Assembly: GCA_910579105.1 (NCBI GenBank)
Contig: CAJTRT010000021.1
Location: 1 to 37,081, forward strand
Direction: 5' to 3'
From: an uncultured Muribaculaceae bacterium
GTDB lineage: Bacteria; Bacteroidota; Bacteroidia; Bacteroidales; Muribaculaceae
Length of the DNA stretch: 37,081 nt
A program made the translations under genes and the position numbers. The notes below the pieces were generated by a model. The model saw only the letters and a program-made list of their open reading frames with translations, was not told the DNA's origin and ran no database searches. Shown one piece after another: positions 1 through 12,000 of the stretch (the first letter of the stretch is position 1; each line of letters starts with the position of its first letter).

Positions 1-1
1 C

Positions 2-3000
2 GGCGTTACCGACGCCATACGCAGCCGCATCAACGATAAGTACGGCGTTGACATAGACAATGCCATACGCAAGGAGGCCAACCGCCGCACACAGGCAGAG
101 CAGACCGCCATTGATGAGTATCTTGATGAACTCATTCCCCAAAAAGCCAAAGAGCATAACCCTGTCGAAGATGCCTATGTCAAGGACATCTCCAATCAGA
201 AGCTTTTGACCGATGAGGCCGAACCGAGAACTCCATTCGATGAGGAAAGCCCGGTTGACCCTCGTTTCGATGCAGAGCAGACCGGTCCCGATTTCGACCC
301 CCATGCTGTAGAGAACGGAGAGCAGCCTATTGGCCGCGCCGTGATGAAATACAAAGACCGGCAGGTAGAGGTGTTGAACGGTCGTGTCGTGATGATGGAG
401 GACGGCACGATGGTCGACAACGAGCGCAGCGACAAATCCATTGTCATTCGCGACATAGCAACCGGGGAGATTGAGATGGTATCGCCGGAGGCAATCCTAT
501 CATATGAGAACTATGCGCCCGAAGTTACTGCAACTCCTTTGGAAGATATTGCGACCCCAATTTCAGACAACACGCCCGAACAATCAAAGTACACCTCCGG
601 GCAAATAACCATTCGCGACTCTGATGGCTCTGAATCTCGAGGCTTCCTTACAGGCTATGTTGAAGATGGCAAGCATGAGTATTATGTGGAGGGCGACTTA
701 AAGCACCTTCATTATGCCACAGAGCATGAACTCGACAACATCCTCGCTGACTATAAGCCGGACGAGCCGACCCATGCCCCTGCCGAAAGCCCGGCAGAAG
801 CTACAACTCCAGATAAACCAATAGCTAATACCGAGGATTACGATAAAGGCTACCAAGCGGCCCTTGAAGAAACCAAATTACTTGACGATGCGCAGCTCTC
901 GACAAGAATTGAAGATTTTCGCGGTTATGGCAGTTTGACCGACCTCGGACGCGGAATGCTCGAAGCATACGAGTATGAACAGCAGCGCAGGGCAATGCAG
1001 ACCCAACCCGATGCCGTTCCCACAACGTCCGAAGGTGTTCCCAATATTCCCGAAACACCTCAAAAGCCTACGGAATCCGTTCCCGAATCAGCAGAAATCG
1101 TTCCCAATCCTGCGGAAAGTGTAGAAAACATACAGCAACCCGCCGCTGAACTGACACCACTCCAACGCATACCGCGTGATGAAAAGGGCGAGCCGGTATT
1201 TGAACAGGCCGATAGCCCCGAAACCGCATGGGACGCGCTTGTGGAATTTAGCGAGGGTGACAAGGCCACCGCAAAGGAGATTGCCGATGCGATGGCCGAG
1301 GAGAAGCGTAAAACTTTTGAGAAAGTCCAAAAGCAGAAACCCAAAGGCAAAACGCCCACCGAAATACTCGCATCCAAGAAAGCCATTGCCGCCGAACTCG
1401 CTATGGCAGAGGCCGAGTATAACCATTGGCAGAGGATGGCCGGTGTCGAACAGTCGCGCGAGATGGTTATCCGCTCTCAACAGGAGGCGCAGATGCGTAA
1501 ACTTGCCGCTGAACGTGCCGAACAGGAGAAAGCGGCGAAAGCAGCTAAAGCGGAGGCCGAGCGTATAGAGCGTGAGGCATTGGAGGGCATACCCGAATGG
1601 CACATGGACACACCAGAAAATGCCCGCGCAAGAGGTAACCGTAGATTCTCCGGCCAGCTCTACACAAGACAGGAGCCTGTGCAGGGTGTCGTAGGTAAAG
1701 AGGTCGATGTGAAATTCTCGCAGAATGACCTCCCGAAAGGGCGTGTGGCCGTCATTGAGGCTGACCGGCTCCAACCCTCGCATGTGCAGGGCCAGCGCAA
1801 CCCGATGTTCTTTATTGACGAGGCACAGCCGAAAAACCGCGCCGAAGCCGTGTCTGTCTATGCAGCCAAAGAGATAGCAGAGAAAATCCGTCCCGAAGAA
1901 ATCACCGGGAGAGCAACCGCCTATACTGGCGCACCGACCATCAATCCTCGCGGTGAGGTCATACAGGGCAACAACCGCTCTGATGCTCTGCGCTACTTGT
2001 GGGCGAATAATCTGACGGAACAGCAGACGGCTTACAAACAATATCTCCTTGACAATGCCGAGGCTTTAGGCTTAGACCCCGAAGCAGTCAGCACCATGCA
2101 ACAGCCCGTCCTCGTCAATATGCTCAATGTTGACGATGCAGAGGCTATCCGTCTTGGTCAGATGACCGCCCAGGACACCGAAAGCGGCGGCATCGAGCGT
2201 ATCAAGCCTAAGAACGTGGCACAGAAACTTGGGGAGAATATGCGGATATTCGCCAACCGCTTGCTTAATGGCAACGAGGATGCGACTTTCGGGCAGTTGG
2301 TGGATAACAACGGAGCGGAGGTGCTGAAATGGATGAACCAGACCGGAGCCATTTCCAATACCCAGTATCAATCGGCATTTGACACCAAAGGCAATCTGAC
2401 TGCCGAGGCGAAGAACGATTTGCAGAAAGTTCTGTATCAAGCCGTGTTCAAGGGCGGCTCTCAGCAGTTGGAGGAACTTTTTGACAAGTTGCCATCAAAG
2501 GCTCAACGCGCTATACTCGGTACGGCATTCCGTGATATGGATTCTCCCTTTGCAGGTCAGATGCTGCCCGAAATACAGGCATCTATCGCGGCGTATAGCC
2601 AACTTATGAACGACCCGACATTCGCCAATGCCAAGAAACTGGAAGAGGTTTTGAGGGCTGTAGAGGCTTTCAAGCAGGCATTCGCGCTTGATGACAGGTT
2701 TGAACAATACATGCCGGCCGATAATTTTAGTAACTTTGCACTGCATCTCGCAGGATTATACAAAGCGGCCGACATATCGCAGACCACTCTCGCGTCATAT
2801 TTCAATCAGATGTATGACCTCGCGCAGGGCAAGAAGGCGGCCACACTCTTTGAGGAGGCCGACACAACCGAGTATCCCCTTGCGGATGTAATCAGACAAG
2901 TATTAGAAATCGAATATCAACCGGCAAAGAATGGAAACAACGATGTCGCCAATGGAGGCTCTGATGTGGCTCTCCGTAATCAAGTCGGCCAAGGCGGGGA

Positions 3001-6000
3001 ACTCCGAGGCCATGAACCACCTGCAGACCGAGAACAAAATCCGGCAGGAACAGAACCGTCCGACCGTGGAGCAGGAACTTCAGATGATAGCAGCACAGCA
3101 GGAGTCGAGGCAGTAGCGGTTGATGCGCATCAATCCACGGAGACCCCCCCGACAACGATACAGGCCGCAGTCGAGGCAGCATCTGCCGAGGTGGATACCG
3201 AGCCGACTCCGGCGCAAGCTGAGGCTGGAAACTACAAGAAAGGCCATATTACTATTGGCGAGTTTGACATAACCATCGAGAATCCTGCGGGCAGTATCCG
3301 TAAAGGTGTTGATGCAGATGGCAAGGAATGGAATACCACCATGGCCAACACCTACGGATACATAAAAGGCACTGAGGGTGTGGACGGTGACCATATAGAT
3401 GTGTTCCTGCATGAAAATATGGATATGTGGAATGGTCGCAATGTGTTTGTCGTAGACCAGACAAACACAGACGGCACTTTCGATGAGCATAAGGTTATGC
3501 TTGGCTTCAACGACAAGGACGAAGCTATGAATGCCTACCTTGCCAACTATGATGCCACATGGGGACAGACACATCCCGGATTACGCATTTCCGAAACGAA
3601 TGTTGAAGATTTCAACAAATGGGTACAGTCGAGCCACCGCAAGACCAAACCGTTTGCCGATTATTCCACCGTCAGCAAAATCACAGACGAAACTCCTGTA
3701 GCGCAACCGTCACAACCTGCTGCTATCACCGGCGATGGTTATAAAGTCGAGCCTAAGCCCTACACCAACAGGCAGGGAAATACGCTCGACACATACCTCG
3801 TGACCTTTGAGCGCGATTTCTCCAAAGAAGAGATGTCGGCCTTACGCGCCAAAGCAAAGGCTCTCAAAGGTTGGTATGACCGTGAAACGCGCGGATGGAT
3901 GCTCCGTGGCGCGGACGATGCCAAAGCCTTTGCCGAGGAGATTGTCGGCAAGAGCGAAGATGATGTTGCAGACGATGCCCCGCTCTCTATGGCCGATATG
4001 AAGCATGAAGAGCCTACCGTCAAAAAAGTAGATGTTGGCGGCGTGTTTGATGAGCTGAAAACCAAAGGTGAGACAAAACTCTCAGACCATACAGAGCCGG
4101 TCCCGGAGCAGCCCAAGCCGAAGAAACGCCATTGGGTAAGTGATGAGGATGCGGCAGAGTTTGACAACCTCAGCAATGGCCTCCGTTCGCACCTCGGCGT
4201 GGATAACGACATGGCCGAAGAGCCAACAGGCGGATACGGCCGGCCGCAGCCCAAGCAGATGGATGCAGAAGTGCTTCGCCTCGGTACGCGCATGACTTAC
4301 TTGATGATGAAAGGCGGTCTGCGCAAATTCTCCGACTATGCGGAGGCAATGGTTGACGAGGTAGGCGATGCTATCCGTCCTCATCTTAAATCCCTCTATG
4401 CCGCCGCGCAGAACATGGAGGAAGTGATGCAGCTTGGCTGGGATGATGAAATGGACGATAGAAAGACCGTCAAGGCTTTTGATGTCTACAACTTCGACAA
4501 ACCCGGTGCCAAAGATATTGTCGCAACCGCGCAGCATGTTGTTGATGAGAATCAATCTCAGCAACAGACTGAAGAAATAATCCAATCACTCAAAGACCAA
4601 CGCAATGAGCAACGAAAGAAAGAGGCTGACGAAACATCAGCAGATACTCAAATTATTATCGACAAAGCAGAGGATGTTGCAAGCAAAGTCGAAAGTCAAC
4701 TCGAAGCTGCAACAACTGAGCGCGATGCCGAAAGACTCTCTCAAGACCTCGACAAAGAGATAGAGGCCGTCAACGAGCAACTCGCCCTCCTCGGCTACTA
4801 CGAGTATGAAGAGGACGATTCCAAATTCCATGAGAGCTACGGCTATATGCTGACAGCCGAGAAAAAGGCTGTTGCTGACGCAACCAAACTTGCAAAGCAG
4901 ATAGCAAAAGACCTCGGACTCGACACCAAGGTCACAAGTGCCACCACACCACTGGGGCGAAAGAGCGTCAAGAAGGAAGCAACGGTGAGGTCAGACCTCT
5001 CACCTACAGGCGGAGAGATAAGCATCCGTCTGCCACTCAACGATGGCAGAGAACTCCTGTTGCGTGTCGGCCTCGACCCAGTGGCGGAGAAAGGCGCTCG
5101 CAGAGGCGGAGACAACCTACAGGTATCACGTCTGTTGTACCGCGTCGAATGGCCCGATGCGAAAGGTCAAACATCGTTTGAACGCCTCGGACGCAATTGT
5201 TGGGCAGAACCCAATGCCACATACGATGAGTTGCTGACTGCAATTCGCCGCGAGGTGCGCAATTCCCTCCCCGATGAAGAGGTACGTCCGGCAACGCCGC
5301 TGACACCCCACCCCGGAGAAGATTACGTTGCCATGGCCGAGAGAGTCGCGAAAAACAACAAGACGAAGCAGCCGACCATTCAGCCAAAGCTGGCAATGGG
5401 CGACTTATTCGGTGGATTCTTTGCCTGGCAAAGCGTTTCCAACGATAAGTCCGGCACGCCCGAAGCCAAGGCAGGACACGCGAATGGACGGGAGGGGCAA
5501 CAAAAAACGCAGATGAAACAATCGGCTTCTTCCCTAAGCGGGCAGGACTTAACCACAAGCTCCACAACTGAATCATCCGCCAATAAAATGTCATCCGGCA
5601 ATGAACGGCAGGACTTAACCACTACGATCCTTTCAAAGCTGGATGACGGCACAAAAGTAAGCATTTCAAAGGAAACCGCCAAAAGGAATTTAGAGGAGGT
5701 AGGCCGGCGTTTCGGGGGTCAACGTTCCACTAAAAACTTCATAGCCGCACTTTCACAAGCGTTGGGATTGCCAGATGGCCAACATCGGCAGAGCTTTTAT
5801 TTTGATTTCCAAAATAACGAAGGTAGCGGGCTAACACTGAGATTGAGCAATCACAATGTGAACGCAGACAATATCAGCGGAGACAGGCAGGAAATCAGTA
5901 TCGTGATCAAGTCACGCAGACATCCGAACAGATTTTTCGCTTCACAGGATGCAAATGTCACGGAATATGTCTATTTTAGAGAATCCATTCTTAATGGAGA

Positions 6001-9000
6001 CGGACAAACCCTGAGGCAGATTGCCTATGACCTGTCTGATATGCTTGACACAGGCAGATTCGCAGATAGGAGCGGAATGGCCATTATCAATGTCTCACCA
6101 AAAGAAAAAACCTCAGATGAGAGAACTGACGTACAAGCTCGCCCCGAAGGAACCGGGCGAGGGAGACAGCAACCGCGACCTGATGAACCGTTGGGAACGG
6201 GCGCAGAACATGAAGATGAGCGAGCTGACGGACGAGGAATGGCTCGACGTAGCAGAGTGCATACTGTGCCTGACACCGAGCGAGGCGCGAGGATACCTGA
6301 ATTATCTGAGAGCGCAGAACGCATAGGCGACAACGTGCCCAAAAACTCGCGCAACAATCACGCCGAGCGCGGCACAGAGTATGCCCCGAAAGGTGAAAAG
6401 GCGCGTATAGATGCCAACATCACCGCCATCGAACTTGCCAAGCGACTGCTTGATCAAGACACACCAGCGACCCAGGAAGAGATGGCCGTACTCCGCCGTT
6501 ATAGCGGCTGGGGCGGTCTTGGCTCTGCTTTCAATGAGGTCAACTCCTATGCGCCCAATCCCGTCAACAAACGCCTCCGCGAACTGCTGACTCCAGAAGA
6601 ATATGATGCGGCGGTTATGAGCCGCAACAGTGCGTACTATACTCCGGCCCCGGTGATAGATGCGATGTGGGATGTCGCAAAGGCTCTCGGATTCAAGGGC
6701 GGCAATATCTTAGAGGGTTCGGCAGGTATCGGCAACATTATAGGACTTATGCCGGCTGACATCCGCGAGCGGTCAACTGTCCATGCCGTAGAGGTAGAGC
6801 CGCTCACCGGCGGCATACTCTCTTTGCTCTATCCCGATGCAAAGGTGGAGATACAGGGCTTTGAGCAGACCCGCATTCCCAACGGCAGCGTTGACCTTGC
6901 CATTACCAATGTGCCTTTCGTCCCCGGACTGCGAGTGTCGGACGAGAGCGGCGATAGCGACCTTTCAAAGAAATTCCGCGACATCCACGACTTCTGCATA
7001 GCAAAAAACGTGCGCAAACTGCGTGAGGGAGGTATTGGTATATTCATCACAACCCGAACCACCATTGACGATTCACAGAAGCTGCGCAACTGGCTTGTAG
7101 GTGACAAGGAGGGATGTGCCGATATTGTCGGCGTGTTCCGTATGCACAATCAGACATTCGGCGGCACTCCCGCCACCTCTGACATCATCGTTGTGCGCAA
7201 GCGTGTGAACGGACGCAGAAGCGACAATGCCATTGACGTAAGTACAAGGACATTGGCGAGAACCGCTCCCTATGAAGATGAGAACGGCAAGACCAGAGAC
7301 TTGTCAATGCTCATCAACCGCTACTTTATCGAACACCCCGAATGTATGGGCGGTGAAATGTTCTTTAACTTCGAGCAAGGGGATACTTTCCGTCCTAAAT
7401 CCATAGGATTATTCCCGGTACGAGGCGCAGAGCAATCCGAGCGTATGACCGCATGGGTGAAGCGACTCTCGGAAATGGACTGGAGTAAAGAGCAAGGAAC
7501 AGCCGTGGCGCAAACCACCGAGAATGTCAACGAGGTACTCGGTGAGAATGTCAAGGAGGGCAGCATGGTGTTGGATAGCGGGGGCAACCTTTGTGTCGCC
7601 CGGATGGGCCGTGCCGTTCCCCTTGAAATCAACACCAACAAAATCAAGGGCCGTACCAAGGCTCAATGTTTCCAAGACTACTCCGAAATCAAAGATGCCC
7701 TTGCCGAGGTGCTTAAATATCAGACCGAACACGAAGATGATGCAGGTTTGCAGACGGTGCTTGACCTGCTCAACCGGGCATATGATACCTTTGTGGAGCG
7801 TTATGGCAATCTGAACCGCAACAAAAACCTCGCATGGCTGCGTAACAACGACATAGACTATCCGAGCATAGCAGCTTTGGAAACCGTCAGCGAACGTGGT
7901 TCAAAAGAGGGTGCAAAGGAAATCACTTATGGCAAGACGGACATCTTCAGCCGCCGCGTAGTCGACAAGGAGGCCGAACCTGCGCCCAAGAATGTAAAGG
8001 ACGGAATTATTGCCAGCCTTTACAAGTTTGGCCGTATTGATACCGAATATCTTGCCGGGCAATTAGGCAAGAGCCAGGAAAGCATCAAAACGGAAATCGT
8101 GAGGAGCGGTTTGGGTTTTGAGAATCCTACCAATGGCCAAATGGAGGTGTCGTATGAATACCTAAGCGGCAATGTCCGTGAGAAGTTGCGTCAGGCGATA
8201 GCCGCCAACGATGCCACCCCCGGTGTTTATGATGCCAACATTAAGGCGTTGGAAGCTGTCATTCCTATGAATATCCCTGCCCACCTTATAGAGTTTGCTC
8301 TCGGCTCTTCATGGATAACCCCAAAGCTCTATGAGCGGTTTGTCAAGGAGCGCACCGACCTTGATGTGCGTCTTATCAATGTCGGTGGTACATGGCATAT
8401 GGACGAGCCTTATTACACCTCTACTCCGAAAAATCAAGAGATGGGTATCCGCAGCGAAAAGTTGGATATTCTCATACCGGGCCACAGGATTATCGAGGCG
8501 GCAATCACCAACAAGACAATCACCGTAAGCAGGTCATACCGAAACTCGGACGGCTCAACCGAAACCGAGACAGACCCTCTTGCGACCGCCGCGTGTGCCG
8601 CAAAGGTTGACGAGATACGTCAAGACTTCAAGGACTGGGCGCGGGCACAGATGCAAGCCGACCCCGACATGTCTATGCACATGGAGGAAATCTACAACGA
8701 GAAATTCAATAACTCCGTGCCAAAGACCATTCCCGATGAGTTTATACCGGAACACTTCGGAGGCGCAGCCACAACGGTAGGAGGCAAGCCATTCCGTCTG
8801 CGTCCTCACCAAGCTAAAGCCGTCATCCGTGCCACTACACAGCCTGTGATGCTGGCGCATGAGGTCGGCACCGGCAAGACATATACGCTTATCACAACCG
8901 CGATGGAGATGCGCCGCCTCGGCACAGCCCGTAAGACTATGATAGTGGTTCAGAATGCCACTGTAGGCCAATTTGTGGCGAGTGCAAAGGCTCTATATCC

Positions 9001-12000
9001 CAACGCAAAAGTGCTGACTCTTGAAGATGCAGACCGCAACGCAGAGGGCCGCAAGGCATTCTACGCCAAAATCAAGTTCAACGACTGGGATATGATTGTT
9101 GTACCCCAGTCGGTATTTGAACGCATACCCGACAGCCTCGAACGTCAGGCGCAATTCATTCAAGACAAGATTGACGAGAAGATGCTTGTGCTTGAGCAGA
9201 TGAAAGAGGCCGACCCAACCGGGAGGAGTCAGATTGTCCGTGCCGCTGAACGCGAGATTGAAAAACTGAATGACGAGATAGCGCAGCTTGGCAATAGCGG
9301 TGAGACCTCCGACAAAGGTAAAAAAGGCAAGAAGAAAGAGAAAGACCAAAAGAAAGCCGCTGTCACCCGGCAGAATGCTGCGGTAAAGGCGCGTGAGATG
9401 CTCGACCGCGAAACTGATGATGTAGAGGACTTCGACAGCATGGGCATTGATGCAATCCTCGTTGACGAAGCCCATGAATACAAACACCTCGGCTTCGCCA
9501 CCGCCATGCAGCGCGGAGTGAAAGGCATAGACCCCTCTTTCAGCAAGAAATCGCAAGGTGTATTCCTCAAAGCCCAGTCAGTACTGGAAAAGACAGGTGG
9601 CAAGAATGTTGTCTTTGCAACAGGCACACCAATCTCCAACACCGCCGCCGAGATATGGACATTCATGCGCTATCTCATGCCGGCCGATGTGATGAAAGAC
9701 TACGGCATATATTACTTCGATGATTTTGTGCGCAACTTCGGCAATCTGCAACAGATGTTGGAGTTTGCCACCAACGGCAAGTACAAGGAGAACAACCGAT
9801 TTGCCGGATATATGAATCTTCCCGAACTTGTACGGATATGGTCGACAGTGGCCGATACCGTGCTGACACGCGAGGCAGGAGGAGTGAGTGACAAGATTCC
9901 CCAAATGGAAGGCGACAAAGCACAGGATATATTTTTGCCACAGACCCGCGCCCTCCGTGGCATTATGAAGTATGTAAAGGCTCGGCTTGACGAATACGAC
10001 AAGATGAGCGGCAAGGAGAAAAAAGAGAACAGCCATATACCACTCGTTATGTACGGCATCGCCAAAGCCGCCGCTGTTGATGCACGACTGGTACAAGCCG
10101 ATGCGGAGGACGACCCCAACAGCAAGACCAATGAGGCCGTGCGCCAAACCCTGCGTACACTTGAGGACACCAAAGAGTACCACGGTACTATCGCTATCTT
10201 CGCCGACAACTATCAGAATAAGGGTACAGGGTTTAATCTCTATGAAGATATTCGGAGGAAACTCATCGCCAACGGTGTACCCGAAGAACAGATTGTCGTG
10301 ATGAAATCCAATATGACCGTCAAGAAAAAACTTGAAATCTTCGATAAGGTCAATGCCGGAGAAATCCGTGTCATCATGGGTTCCACCTTTACACTCGGCA
10401 CCGGCGTAAATATCCAAGAGAGGCTTCATACTCTCATTCACCTTGACGCTCCTAATCGTCCGATGGACTATACACAGCGCAATGGCCGTATTCTAAGACA
10501 GGGCAACCTGCACCGTGATTGGGAGCTGCCAGTGCGGGTTCTGCGTTTCGGTGTGGAGGATAGCCTTGATGTCACGGCCTATCAGCGATTGAAAACCAAA
10601 GGCGCGATTGCCGATAGCATTATGAACGGCAAGCAACTTATGGAAAACTCTATGGATAACCGCTCGTTGGAAGAAGATCAAGACCTCTTCGGTGACATAA
10701 CGGCACAGTTATCCGGCTCTGAATACGCACTGCTGAAGAATCAGATAGAGAAAGAAGTCCGTAAACTGACAGCCCAATTAAAGGCGTGGGAAACCGACCA
10801 AACCTATATCCACAACCGCAAGCGTCAGATAGCCGGACAGAATATGGAAGCCGAGAAACGCGTTGCCGACAATACGGCATATCTTGAAAAGGTTGAAGCT
10901 GCAACCATTGGCGATATAACTGTTGGCCGCTTGTCGTTCCCCGGCATTGAAGCGATGGAAGATTTCTTTGCAGAACAAAACAAGAAGAAGCGCGAGATGC
11001 AGGAGCAGGTGCGTAAACAAGGTTATAGTAGCCACCCCGCCACTATGGATATAGTCATATCTGTAGGTGGTTTTAACTTCCAAATACATACCGAAATCTC
11101 CAAGGAGATGAAACAGGGCCAAGGCTCACTGTTTGCCTCCGCACCGGCAAAGATGACCTACTCATGCCCCGAACTCGGCATTGAGACCATGCCGGTTAAA
11201 GAAAACCTCATCAAAAATGCCGTGGCTGAAATCATGCAGGATATTGTCAGCGGTAAAGACTTCCACGAGCGTATCGAGGCCGCACAGAGATATATCGAGC
11301 GCAATAATGCCGAACTAAAATCAATGGAAGCGAGGGATGGTGTGCCGTTCCGATTCTCTGAAGAACTCGCCAAAGCTCAAGAGAAACTTGACGAGTATGA
11401 CGCTCTGATGAAAAAGGAGATGGAAGAAAAGGAGGCAAAGTATGCCGACCTGGATAAAGATGTCGAAGCAGCATCTGACATCGAGTATTCCGGGGAAGAG
11501 GACGGTGAAGACGTAAGCGAAGAGCCTCAAATGCAGTATGGTTCAGATAATAATGCTATCTTTGCAAGCAGATATGAAACACAAGAAGGAAAAACAATCC
11601 GCTACACCTCCGAAAGCGGCGAAGCCTACGGAGTATCCGAAGCCGAACCCGGTAGAGGAGACGCTCAACTCGATATGCGGAGCGGAGCCGATGGTATACA
11701 ACGGCAAGGAGTACCCGGAGGATTACAGCCAGTCAATAGTGGCAGACTGAACGAGGCAATCGGCGAATTCAGCATTGTCGAGCGTGTGTTCGTAGAAAAC
11801 GGCGGGTTCAATTTCACAAGCGGGGAGAGGATCGAGAGCGCCGATGACGTGGCCTTTATCTTCTCGGCCCTTGAAGAGGCTGCCAAGGAACACTCGTTTG
11901 TCGTTCTCGTCAAGGACGGCCAGCCCACGGTAGTGGAACTTGGCTTGGGGAGATTCAATGCCACAATGGTAGACCTACCCACAGCTTCATTAGCCTACAA

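Noticed and set aside
206..208. TTG as the start of the giant protein
   Set aside because: The same frame is open and protein-like back to base 2 with no stop, so the gene enters from outside the window.
1176..1568. 130-codon plus-strand frame in the giant gene
   Set aside because: It is extremely Arg/Pro/Lys-rich and overlaps a good coiled coil in the giant frame, unlike the three accepted nested frames.
1088..2041. 317-codon open frame on the minus strand
   Set aside because: It is antisense to the ParB-like module, Cys/Leu/Arg-rich and without domain features; a codon-bias shadow.
9578..10441. 287-codon minus-strand frame
   Set aside because: It is antisense to conserved helicase motifs; shadow.
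11557..11564. TATCTTTG as a firm promoter inside the giant gene
   Set aside because: There is no -33 partner and such 8-mers occur by chance in coding sequence; kept only as a note to nested gene 3.
2931..11750. Sequencing frameshifts creating a false giant gene
   Set aside because: All recognised domains before and after each linker are in one frame, so each linker would need two compensating errors; three such pairs are implausible.
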